Shown in pieces: positions 1 to 7,100 of a stretch of DNA of 9,818 nt. Where the stretch lies: contig JAQVEY010000060.1 of the NCBI GenBank assembly GCA_028697515.1, positions 1 through 9,818 of the forward strand, written 5' to 3'. The position numbers and the translations under genes were made by a program. Each line of letters opens with the position of its first letter. Position 1 is the stretch's first letter. Source of the stretch: Bacteroidales bacterium (GTDB lineage: Bacteria > Bacteroidota > Bacteroidia > Bacteroidales > ML635J-15). The notes beneath the pieces were generated by a model. That model was not told the DNA's origin, made no database searches, and saw nothing but the letters and a program-made list of their open reading frames with translations.

Positions 1-1159
1 TTCCGAAAATAACAGCCATAGCATCAATATTATCAAAATCATTTTCACAGGCGTCAATAATATGTCCTAATTGTTCTGCAGTACCTGTTGCAAGAAAGTC
101 TATCGGATTAGCTACAGAACTTCCGGGGAATAGTTTTTCCAGTAATAATTTTGCTTTCTCACCTTCGATATGAGGAATATTTAAACCACCATTGCTAAGG
201 GAGTCGGTTAACATCACTGCAGGACCTCCGGCATGTGTAATAATGGCAATATTTTTACCTTTTGGTACAGGATGCATAAATATTGATGCAACAGTTGCAA
301 GTTCTTCTCTTCCGTTACAACGAACAATACCTGCTTTACGGAATAATGCCTCAACAGCCACATCAGGACTTGCCAAAGCCCCTGTATGAGATGATGCTGC
401 ACGACTTCCGGCTTCCGATCCACCTGATTTTATAGCTGCTATTTTTGCTCCTTTTCTTATAAGAGATGAGGCATGACGATAAAGTTTTTCAGGTTTATCT
501 ATGTTTTCAATATATAACAATTTAACAGGAGCTGAAACCCCTGGCTGATATGTTTCATCGAGATGTTGTAGAATTTCCTCTACACCAATCTGTGCAGAAT
601 TTCCAACCGAATACACTGAAGAAAAACGTAGCCCTTTCGGAATGGCGGATTCCATAATAAATACTGCTGTTGCTCCTGAACCAGAGATAAAATCAACACC
701 AGAAGATGCTAGTTCGGGAATTGGTGTGGTAAAAATACCATTATATGTCTGATTTAATAAGCCAACACAGTTGGGCCCTATTAAACTAGCTCCAGCTTTG
801 TCAATTACACTAACAATTTTCTCTTCTAGTTCTGCACCTTCTTTATTTTCTTCACTAAATCCTGCCGATAAAATTATAAATCCACCTGTTTCCTTTTTAT
901 TTGTAAGTACTTCCACAGCTTGTAAACAAAATTTTGCTGCAATAGCAAGAATGGCACAATCTACCTGTGGCAAGTCTTCTACATCACGATAGCTTTTTAT
1001 ACCCTGAACTACATCAAGTTTAGGATTAACTACATATAAGTTTCCTTTAAAATTGCCATCAATAAGATTTTTTAGAATTTTGCCACCTGGTTTTTGAATA
1101 TCATCTGAGCCTCCAATAACTGCAACACTTTTTGGATTTAATAATTTATCGTTTATCAT
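1..1159 (-). CDS. Acetate-CoA ligase (ADP-forming), N-terminal part, cut by the left edge
   Basis: The visible 386 residues read as the alpha (CoA-binding and ligase) half of an NDP-forming acyl-CoA synthetase. In this family the enzyme makes acetate and ATP from acetyl-CoA, ADP and phosphate in the cytoplasm. A Rossmann-type CoA-binding start (VAVIGGS, residues 12-18) is followed by GPNCVG (128-133), a segment with YSVGNSAQIG, and then SSHTGAL, whose His258 fits the phosphorylated histidine of the family (His257 in the characterised archaeal alpha subunit). The ATP-grasp beta part would lie beyond the left edge; single-chain members are usually about 690-700 residues. The ATG at 1157-1159 is chosen because it directly precedes the conserved fold and lies about 20 bases from a -7 promoter box. 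The family is sure; the acyl substrate (acetate or another acid) cannot be told from sequence. Succinyl-CoA ligase alpha is less likely because the SHTGA context is of the ACD type. Confidence 0.9.
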   Translation of the reverse strand, partial: MINDKLLNPKSVAVIGGSDDIQKPGGKILKNLIDGNFKGNLYVVNPKLDVVQGIKSYRDVEDLPQVDCAILAIAAKFCLQAVEVLTNKKETGGFIILSAGFSEENKEGAELEEKIVSVIDKAGASLIGPNCVGLLNQTYNGIFTTPIPELASSGVDFISGSGATAVFIMESAIPKGLRFSSVYSVGNSAQIGVEEILQHLDETYQPGVSAPVKLLYIENIDKPEKLYRHASSLIRKGAKIAAIKSGGSEAGSRAASSHTGALASPDVAVEALFRKAGIVRCNGREELATVASIFMHPVPKGKNIAIITHAGGPAVMLTDSLSNGGLNIPHIEGEKAKLLLEKLFPGSSVANPIDFLATGTAEQLGHIIDACENDFDNIDAMAVIFG

Positions 1160-1182
1160 AGTTCATATTTTTTCGTTGTCTG

Positions 1183-1190
1183 CAAAGTTA
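1183..1190 (-). promoter_or_regulatory. Promoter -7 box of the acyl-CoA ligase gene
   Basis: Read on the minus strand this is TAACTTTG, an exact match to the Bacteroidota -7 consensus TAnnTTTG. It lies 23 bases before the ligase ATG, which predicts a leader of roughly 15-20 bases. No good -33 TTTG is seen at the usual distance, so the call rests on the -7 box and its position. Confidence 0.55.
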
Positions 1191-1304
1191 AAATTAAATA
1201 TTAATAAAAAATATATTGAATGAGTTTTTTGAATTATGAAATTAAAATAACAATATTTACGAGATTAAAATAATTCTAAAAAATAGTGTTTTGTATTAAA
1301 ATTA

Positions 1305-1334
1305 TTTGATGAAATTTAAAAAAAACTATATTTG
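1305..1334 (+). promoter_or_regulatory. Bacteroidota-type promoter of the lipoprotein gene
   Basis: A -33 element TTTG (1305-1308) and a -7 element TATATTTG (1327-1334) are separated by 18 bases, close to the Bacteroidota consensus TTTG-N19-21-TAnnTTTG. Transcription would start near 1339-1341, giving a leader of about 20 bases before the ATG at 1359. The box overlaps the in-frame TTG at 1332, which argues against translation starting there. Confidence 0.7.
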
Positions 1335-1358
1335 TACCAAAATTATAGAAATAAAGTT

Positions 1359-2093
1359 ATGAAAAATAAAGTATTTACAGTCTCAGTAATTTGTATTGTA
1401 ACATTATTTGCGTTTTCATGTGGAAATAAAGAACAAAAGGTAAACAGCGAAGGAATAGACAGTAATGAAATTGCAGTAAAATCTGCTATTTTGGATGAAT
1501 ATGGTAAACTGATGCCTGGTTGTAAAAATTTAATTGCGATCGAAGTTGAAGGTATTGATGTAGCTGAAGCTTTGATTTATATTGATGAGGATGCCGGAGA
1601 TGCTTATATTGAAGAAACAGGTGTTAGCCTAGTTCCTTACGAAGGAGGCAAGAAAGTTAAAATGATAGTAAGTTTTAACGACAAAGGTGGAACAAAAGAA
1701 TTTGAAGTAGCTGAAGCTTTGCCAGCACCTCAGGTTAGGTTTTTTAATGCCGAAACAAATGTGATTCAGGATTATGATATTGAAAATGTTGCTACTGTGA
1801 TTGTTGAAATAGTCGCAGACGAAACTTTTGCCAAATTGTTTCCTCAGGATTCAAAATACAGAATAATTTCTTTTGATGCTGTTCTTATGAGAGCAGAAGA
1901 TGAAATTAAGAACATTTCGGTAAAAGAAGCATATGATAGTAATCAGATTAATATTTCAACTTTACAAGATGCCGCGGTCAAAGGGGATTATATTGTAATA
2001 AACATTTGGAAAATTGAACGTCAAGATTTTGAAGGAAATTGGCATGATGTTGAAGTTCCTGAGAAAGCAAAAGAAATTACTCTAAAAATATAG
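1359..2093 (+). CDS. Exported lipoprotein resembling GldM C-terminal domains
   Basis: This is a 244-residue acidic protein. Residues 1-21 form a lipoprotein signal peptide: basic start MKNK, a hydrophobic core, then FAFSC with Cys21 as the predicted lipidated residue. The protein is therefore placed in the envelope. The frame is open further upstream to a TTG at 1332, but that codon lies in the promoter -7 box and would put nine residues before a perfect signal peptide, so ATG 1359 is chosen. The mature part has two beta-rich pieces. Residues about 56-120 end in EFEVAEALPAP. Residues about 125-244 contain VATVIVEIVA and end in a GDYIVINIWKIE segment and EITLKI. The order and the linker recall domains 3 and 4 of GldM, the type IX secretion/gliding motor subunit, but the match is by eye and weak. 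The gene is monocistronic, with its own promoter and terminator. The lipoprotein call is firm; the GldM resemblance is an inference. Confidence 0.8.
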   Translation: MKNKVFTVSVICIVTLFAFSCGNKEQKVNSEGIDSNEIAVKSAILDEYGKLMPGCKNLIAIEVEGIDVAEALIYIDEDAGDAYIEETGVSLVPYEGGKKVKMIVSFNDKGGTKEFEVAEALPAPQVRFFNAETNVIQDYDIENVATVIVEIVADETFAKLFPQDSKYRIISFDAVLMRAEDEIKNISVKEAYDSNQINISTLQDAAVKGDYIVINIWKIERQDFEGNWHDVEVPEKAKEITLKI

Positions 2094-2116
2094 AATTTTA
2101 GTAAAATTCAAATTTG

Positions 2117-2144
2117 AAAAGCAGTTCTTGAGCTGCTTTTTTTT
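2117..2144 (+). terminator. Intrinsic terminator of the lipoprotein gene
   Basis: AAAAGCAG (2117-2124) pairs perfectly with CTGCTTTT (2133-2140) across an 8-base loop, and the T run continues to 2144 (eight T in total). It starts 24 bases after the lipoprotein stop codon and closes a single-gene unit. Confidence 0.85.
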
Positions 2145-2188
2145 GTTATAATAAGAAAATTATTTTGATTATTAGTATTTGATATTGG

Positions 2189-2266
2189 CATTGAGATGGG
2201 TTTTGGCATGTATTTTTGCTTCATCGAACTTGTGAGATGGCAAAAATCATGACAAAACCCCGAATG
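2189..2266. repeat. Long imperfect inverted repeat (stem-loop)
   Basis: The left arm 2198-2219 (GGGTTTTG, CATG, TTTTTGC in order) and the right arm 2240-2260 (GCAAAAAT, CATG, CAAAACCC) pair over about 20 positions with one mismatch and one bulged base, around a 20-base loop. CATT (2189-2192) and AATG (2263-2266) can extend the base of the stem. The element starts 44 bases after the T run of the lipoprotein terminator, so it is not needed for that stop. It lacks a T run of its own on either strand at the stem end. Possible identities are an interspersed palindromic repeat or MITE remnant, or a structured transcript; one copy in one window cannot decide. Confidence 0.7.
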
Positions 2267-2368
2267 TAAAAAACCGTTACCTCCGCATCCACCTCCACCT
2301 TCGCCTTTGTATTTCTCATTACAGAATATAGCACAAAAATTTGTTTACAAAAAAGATTGAAATGTAAT

Positions 2369-2378
2369 CAAATATTTG
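2369..2378. promoter_or_regulatory. Perfect palindrome over the repressor -33 box (possible operator)
   Basis: CAAATATTTG is a perfect 10-base palindrome whose right end is the -33 TTTG of the repressor promoter. With one mismatched pair it extends to AATCAAATATTTGGTT (2366-2381). XRE repressors commonly bind palindromes in their own promoters, so autoregulation is plausible. The base composition is AT-rich, so chance is not excluded. Confidence 0.35.
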
Positions 2379-2406
2379 GTTAAAATTAAATCATTTATTA
2401 TATTTG
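2375..2406 (+). promoter_or_regulatory. Consensus Bacteroidota promoter of the repressor gene
   Basis: The -33 TTTG (2375-2378) and -7 TATATTTG (2399-2406) are 20 bases apart, an exact fit to TTTG-N19-21-TAnnTTTG. Transcription would start at about 2411-2413, only some 6-8 bases before the ATG at 2419, so the mRNA would be nearly leaderless. Confidence 0.75.
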
Positions 2407-2418
2407 CAAAAAAAAGAT

Positions 2419-3222
2419 ATGTATTTTAGCTCAAATTTAAAAGTATTGAGAAAGCGTAAAAAACGCACACAAGATGATGTAGCATTTGCTCTTAAAGTGC
2501 CTCGCCCTACCTATAGCGGTTATGAAAATGGTGTTTCAATGCCAGGAATAGATACTCTGATTAAATTAAGTGATTACTATTCTGTAGGGATAGACTCATT
2601 GTTGAGATTGGACTTTTCACAAATGACAGAAAGTCAACTCAGACTTATCGAATCGGGTAATGATGCCTATATTAAGGGAAGTAATCTGAGAGTTTTGCAA
2701 TCGACCGTAGATAAGACAAACGAAGAAAACATTGAATTGGTAAATATTAAGGCCAAGGCAGGATATACACGTGGATTTGCAGATCCCGAGTATATTAAGG
2801 TCCTACCGATATTTCAGTTACCTTTTTTGTCAAAAGATAAAAAATATAGAACATTCCAGATTAGTGGAGATTCAATGCTCCCAATACCTGATGGCTCTTA
2901 TGTTACAGGTGAGTTTATTCAGAATTGGTATTCTCTTAAAGACGGAGATGCATGTGTAATCCTTACTCTTGACGATGGTATTGTTTTTAAATGTATAGAA
3001 AATAAACTTAAAAATTTGAATAAACTTGGGGTTTATTCACTTAATAAAGAATACGAACCATATTCAATAGACGCTGCTGATATAAAAGAAATATGGAAGT
3101 TTGTAAACTATATTAGTCCCGAAATACCTTTAGTTGAAAATGATAATATTTTATTGCACAAAGAAGTTGCTAATATTAAAGAAAAACTTGATTTTATTGT
3201 AAAGAAAATCAAAGACAGGTAG
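2419..3222 (+). CDS. XRE-family repressor with LexA-like S24 self-cleavage domain
   Basis: This is a 267-residue cytoplasmic DNA-binding regulator. Residues about 3-62 form an XRE/Cro-type helix-turn-helix (LKVLRKRKKRTQDDVA through PRPTYSGYENG to LIKLSDYY and VGIDSLL). After a linker comes a peptidase S24/LexA-like domain at about 108-230: a candidate cleavage bond Ala114-Gly115 (KAKAGYTRG), the nucleophile Ser152 in SGDSMLP, and the general base Lys191 in GIVFKCIEN. The Ser-Lys spacing of 39 is close to LexA's 37. The last 35 residues are charged and probably helical. Start choice: an upstream in-frame TTG at 2404 overlaps the -7 box, and the ATG at 2419 begins right at the HTH. No phage genes, SOS gene or obvious target lies beside it. 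It may repress itself. The inducing signal (DNA damage through RecA, or other stress) is not visible. Confidence 0.9.
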   Translation: MYFSSNLKVLRKRKKRTQDDVAFALKVPRPTYSGYENGVSMPGIDTLIKLSDYYSVGIDSLLRLDFSQMTESQLRLIESGNDAYIKGSNLRVLQSTVDKTNEENIELVNIKAKAGYTRGFADPEYIKVLPIFQLPFLSKDKKYRTFQISGDSMLPIPDGSYVTGEFIQNWYSLKDGDACVILTLDDGIVFKCIENKLKNLNKLGVYSLNKEYEPYSIDAADIKEIWKFVNYISPEIPLVENDNILLHKEVANIKEKLDFIVKKIKDR

Positions 3223-3223
3223 T

Positions 3224-3937
3224 CTATAATTCTGTCAAATCAATACCTTCGTCAAAGTGTTCGTGAACGGTTCCATTTTCGAACATATATATTCTTCCGG
3301 GGAATTTTTTAAGAATATTGTAATTATGCGTTACAATAATTACAGCTTTACCCGATTCAGTTAAGTTACACAATATTTCAATTACTTGTGCAGCACTTTC
3401 AGGATCTAGATTTCCGGTAGGCTCATCTGCAAAGATAACAGGAGGATTGTTAAGCAGAGCTCTTGCTATACTAACAGATTGTTTTTCACCTCCTGACAAT
3501 TTTGATGGCATCATAAATTTTTTCTCTAACATGCCAACGCTTTCGAGTACCTCATTAATTCTTATTTCAATATCATTTTTATCTTTCCAATCGGTTGCTC
3601 TTAGCACAAAATTGAGATTTTCGTAAACATTGCGATCCGACATTAGTTCAAAATCCTGAAATACCATTCCAATTTTTCTACGCAATAGTGGAATTTGCTT
3701 GGATTTAAGAGTTTCTAAAGAAAATCCAGCAACATTAACATTAGCTTGTCCTTTGTTAACAGGCAGTTCGGCATATAAAGTCTTTATTAAACTTGATTTT
3801 CCGCTGCCTACTTTACCAATGAAATATACTAAATCGCCAACATCAACTTTTATATTTACATTATCAAGTATCTTAGTATCTTCTTGATAGACACTAAGTC
3901 CCGAAGTTTCGACTAATAAGGTTGAAGTTGTATCCAT
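3224..3937 (-). CDS. ftsE: FtsE-like cell-division ABC transporter ATPase
   Basis: This 237-residue ABC ATPase fits FtsE, which with the membrane protein FtsX couples cytosolic ATP hydrolysis at the division site to control of periplasmic wall hydrolases. All ATPase motifs are present: Walker A GKVGSGKS (41-48, Lys47), Q-loop Gln94 in MVFQDF, signature LSGGEKQ (147-153), Walker B VIFADEP (167-173, Glu172), D-loop Asp178 and switch His204. The segment FQDFELMSDRNVYENL is of FtsE type. After the signature it has SVSIARAL where RVAIARAL is usual. No ftsX is in the window; to my knowledge ftsX often sits elsewhere in Bacteroidota genomes. A LolD- or MacB-type ATPase is the main alternative. The gene converges on the repressor with one base between stop codons. 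The ATG at 3935-3937 gives a normal FtsE length (E. coli 222 residues). Confidence 0.85.
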   Translation of the reverse strand: MDTTSTLLVETSGLSVYQEDTKILDNVNIKVDVGDLVYFIGKVGSGKSSLIKTLYAELPVNKGQANVNVAGFSLETLKSKQIPLLRRKIGMVFQDFELMSDRNVYENLNFVLRATDWKDKNDIEIRINEVLESVGMLEKKFMMPSKLSGGEKQSVSIARALLNNPPVIFADEPTGNLDPESAAQVIEILCNLTESGKAVIIVTHNYNILKKFPGRIYMFENGTVHEHFDEGIDLTEL

Positions 3938-3984
3938 ACAATAAAAATCAGATTTTACAGGTTAATATTAAAATGTTACTATCG

Positions 3985-3992
3985 CAAATGTA
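3985..3992 (-). promoter_or_regulatory. Promoter -7 box of ftsE
   Basis: On the minus strand this reads TACATTTG, an exact TAnnTTTG match, 47 bases before the ftsE ATG. It predicts a leader of about 40 bases. The expected -33 position holds no TTTG, so the promoter may be weak or use another upstream element. Confidence 0.5.
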
Positions 3993-4094
3993 GAGATTTT
4001 ATTTTGGTTAAATTGAGCTAAAACTCTTTAGAAATAAACAATATAGTGTTAATTAAAAAAGTTTTTCTGTATATATAAATAGTATGTAATGTAG

Positions 4095-4102
4095 TACTTT
4101 TG
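4095..4102 (+). promoter_or_regulatory. Promoter -7 box of the TPR/barrel operon
   Basis: TACTTTTG matches TAnnTTTG exactly. It lies 69 bases before the ATG at 4172, which predicts a leader of about 65 bases. No well-placed -33 TTTG is seen (the nearest is TCTG at 4066-4069, too far away). The leader is AT-rich and I see no stable structure in it. Confidence 0.45.
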
Positions 4103-4171
4103 AGCTAAATACTATAGTGGTTGTAAATAATTGATATATAAGCAATTAGGAAAATATAAATATAAGTAATT

Positions 4172-7100
4172 ATGAAAATAAAGTTTTTGATTTTATTTAT
4201 TGTTCTAATTTGTCATAATTTGACATACGGGCAAAAAACACAAGCATATGATGAAATGGAAACTTTGTGGACTACTGCCGAAGACCTCTTTAATAAAGGA
4301 ATGTATGTCCCTGCACAAAAGTTGTTTGCTGAAATTCTGTTAGACGAAGGACAGGAGTATTCGGCTTATAAAGACGATGCAGCATTCTATATAGCATTAT
4401 GTTCGATGAATCTATTTAATAGAGATGCTGAATATCAGATTTCAGGTTTTATTTCAGAACATCCCGAAAGTCATAATAGCAATGCCGCTGCTTTTCAAAT
4501 GGCAAATTACTATTTCAGAATTAGAAAGTACAAAGATGCTTTGGAATGGTATGATAAAACAGATAGATTGAGCCTTACAACGGAAGAACAGTCTGAATAC
4601 TTCTTTAAGACTGGTTTTAGTTATTTTGCACGTTCCGATTTTGATCGTGCTGCAAAAGCTTTTTATGAATCAAAAGAGGATAAGACGATTTATGGACCAA
4701 TGTCATTGTATTTTTATTCTCATATAAAATACATCAGCGAACAATATCAGACTGCATTATTAGGTTTTATTGAACTCGAAAAGACTCCAACATTTTCTGC
4801 TATTGCGCCATTTTATATTACTCAGATTTATTATTTACAAGAAAAATATGACGATGTAATAGCTTATGCACCAAAAATGATTGATACCTTAACAGGAGCG
4901 AGAGCTGCTGAAACTAACAAAATTTTAGGTTCGGCTTATTACAGAAAAGGAAAATTTGCAGAATCCTTACCTTACCTTAATACCTACATGAAAAATACAT
5001 CATCGGCTACTGATTATGATTATTATGAGATTGGCTATGCCTATTATGTAACCAAACAATATGAGGCTGCAGCGAATTCTTTCAGCAAAATTACAAAAAT
5101 GAAGGATACTTTAAGTCAGTACGCAGCTTATCATTTAGGCGATTGCTATTTAAAAATGGACAAAAAGGTTGATGCGAGATTGTCATTCGAAATGGCGGCT
5201 CAATATAATTATAATCCTAACATAAGAGAGGATGCTTTATTTAATTATGCACAGCTATGCTTTGAATTGTCAATGTCTCCATTTAATGAAGCAATTAATG
5301 CGTTTTTGAGATATATCAAAGAGTATCCTAAATCATTGAGAACTGATCAGGCTTATGACTATTTGCTAGATGCTTTTTTAAGCACTAAAAACTATCAGAG
5401 AGCAATCACAGTAATTGAGGAAATGCCTGGTAGGAATTCGAAAATTGATGCTGTTTATCAGAGGTTGACTTATTTCAGAGGATTGGAATATTTTACTGAA
5501 TCGAAGTTTGCAGATGCAATAGCTATGTTTGATAAATCACTTAATTATGGTATTTACGATAAAACTATTCAGGCATTATCGTATTATTGGAAAGCAGAAG
5601 CTAATTATCGTCTCGATAAAATCGATGAAGCCATAAATCAATACAAAGAATTTGTTAATGTAACTGGCTCTGTTAGTCTTGATGAATATGGTAAAGCTCA
5701 TTATAATTTGGGATACGCATACTTTAATAAAAAGGAATATGCTACAGCAAATTCATGGTTTAGGAAGTTCGAGATGCAACCAGGATATGAAAATACAGTG
5801 ATTCTTAATGACGCGATGAATAGAATAGGAGATTGTTATTTTATCTCGAAAGAATTCTCACCGGCAGCTGAATATTATAAAAAAGCTGCCGAGATTGGAA
5901 AAATTATGCCTGATTATACTTTATATCAAATGGCATTGTCCTATGGTGGATTAAAACAGTCTAATGAAAAAATATGGTCGCTTAGACGTTTATTACAACT
6001 CTATCCCGACTCTGAATATGCTGGTAATGCTAATTTTGAAATAGGACGTACATATCATATTTCTGCAAACAATACTGACTCTGCAAAATATTATTACAAT
6101 AAACTTATAATTAACTATCCTAATTCGTCAATGAAAAAGGCTGCTTTATCAAGCATAGCGGCAATATATTTTAGTGAAAAAGATTACAATCAGGCAATGA
6201 ATCTTTATAAACAAGTTATTGCTGAATATCCTAATACAGAAGAGTCTGCAAATGCCAATGAAATGATTAGAGCTATATATATTGAAATTGATAATCCGGA
6301 TGGTTATATTGATTACGCAAATTCGGGAGTCCCAGGCGTGACAGTTAGTGTTGATGAGCAGGATGAAATAATGTGGCTGGCAGCGAAGAAGTTATATGTT
6401 GATAAAAAATATAATGAAGCTTTAAATTCACTAACTAATTATTTACTAAAATTCCCTCAAGGAAGATTTTGTATAGAAGCGAATTATTTTAAAGCGGAAC
6501 TTCATTATTATTTTGAGGAAAAGGATCAAGCATTAGTTTCGTATAGAATTGTTGCTGATGCATCTAGAGGTTCTTATACAGAAGAAAGCACAATTAAGGC
6601 TGCGAGCATTTTGTATGACAAGAAGCAATGGCAGGAAGCTTATAATTATTACGATAAGCTTTATCCGATATCTGAAAACAAATCAACAAAATTATTGGCA
6701 GCAATAGGTAAACTTAGATGTGCATACTTTATGCAGAATTATGATGACGTGATTGCCGCAGCGACTGAGGTAATTGAAAACGAAAAATCAAATGAAGAAC
6801 AGGTTAGGGAAGCTCATTATAAAATGGCTAAAGCCTATTATGCCAAGGGTAATGCAGTCAGGTCGCTAAATCTGTTTGAGAATTTATCGGCAGAAGTAAA
6901 GAGTTCAGAAGGTGCCGAATCAATGTTTATGGTAGCTCAAATAAACTATGAAATGAAAAATGATTCTATTGCAGAAGAATTGATTTACGTATTTGCACAA
7001 GCCAATTCACCTCACGGTTATTGGTTGGCAAAAAGCTTTATTTTACTATCAGATATTTATTATGAACGTGGAGATTATTTTTCGGCAAAACACACACTTC

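Larger units (their letters stand above)
2108..2344 (-). other. Startless open frame over a C-rich patch, probably non-coding
   Basis: The minus strand is open for about 78 codons between stops at 2345-2347 and 2108-2110. Its theoretical peptide has a glycine-rich run (KGEGGGGCGGNG) followed by a Cys/His-containing stretch. No ATG, GTG or TTG precedes the glycine run, there is no ribosome binding site, and the frame runs through the terminator and the stem-loop at 2189-2266. The patch at 2279-2305 is clearly richer in C (G on the minus strand) than its surroundings, with ACCTCC at both 2279-2284 and 2291-2296. The frame may be chance, or part of an interspersed repeat or a decayed gene. I do not call it a gene. 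Apart from this, the stem-loop, the terminator and the promoter, the gap 2094-2418 shows nothing. Confidence 0.2.

Noticed and set aside
192..992. Small plus- and minus-strand open frames inside 1-1159
   Set aside because: They lie in other frames of the ligase gene, whose minus-strand frame is open throughout with family motifs.
1332..1358. TTG start nine codons upstream for the lipoprotein
   Set aside because: The TTG is part of the TATATTTG promoter box and would precede the signal peptide with nine extra residues.
2404..2418. TTG start five codons upstream for the repressor
   Set aside because: It overlaps the -7 box, so it would not be transcribed intact; the HTH begins at ATG 2419.
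2404..3222. Repressor as a marker of an integrated prophage
   Set aside because: No integrase, structural or attachment sequences are visible, and housekeeping genes lie on both sides.
4172..4213. TPR protein as a lipoprotein through Cys14
   Set aside because: Cys14 is preceded by Ile, not a small residue, and the hydrophobic core continues to a normal cleavage site near residue 20.
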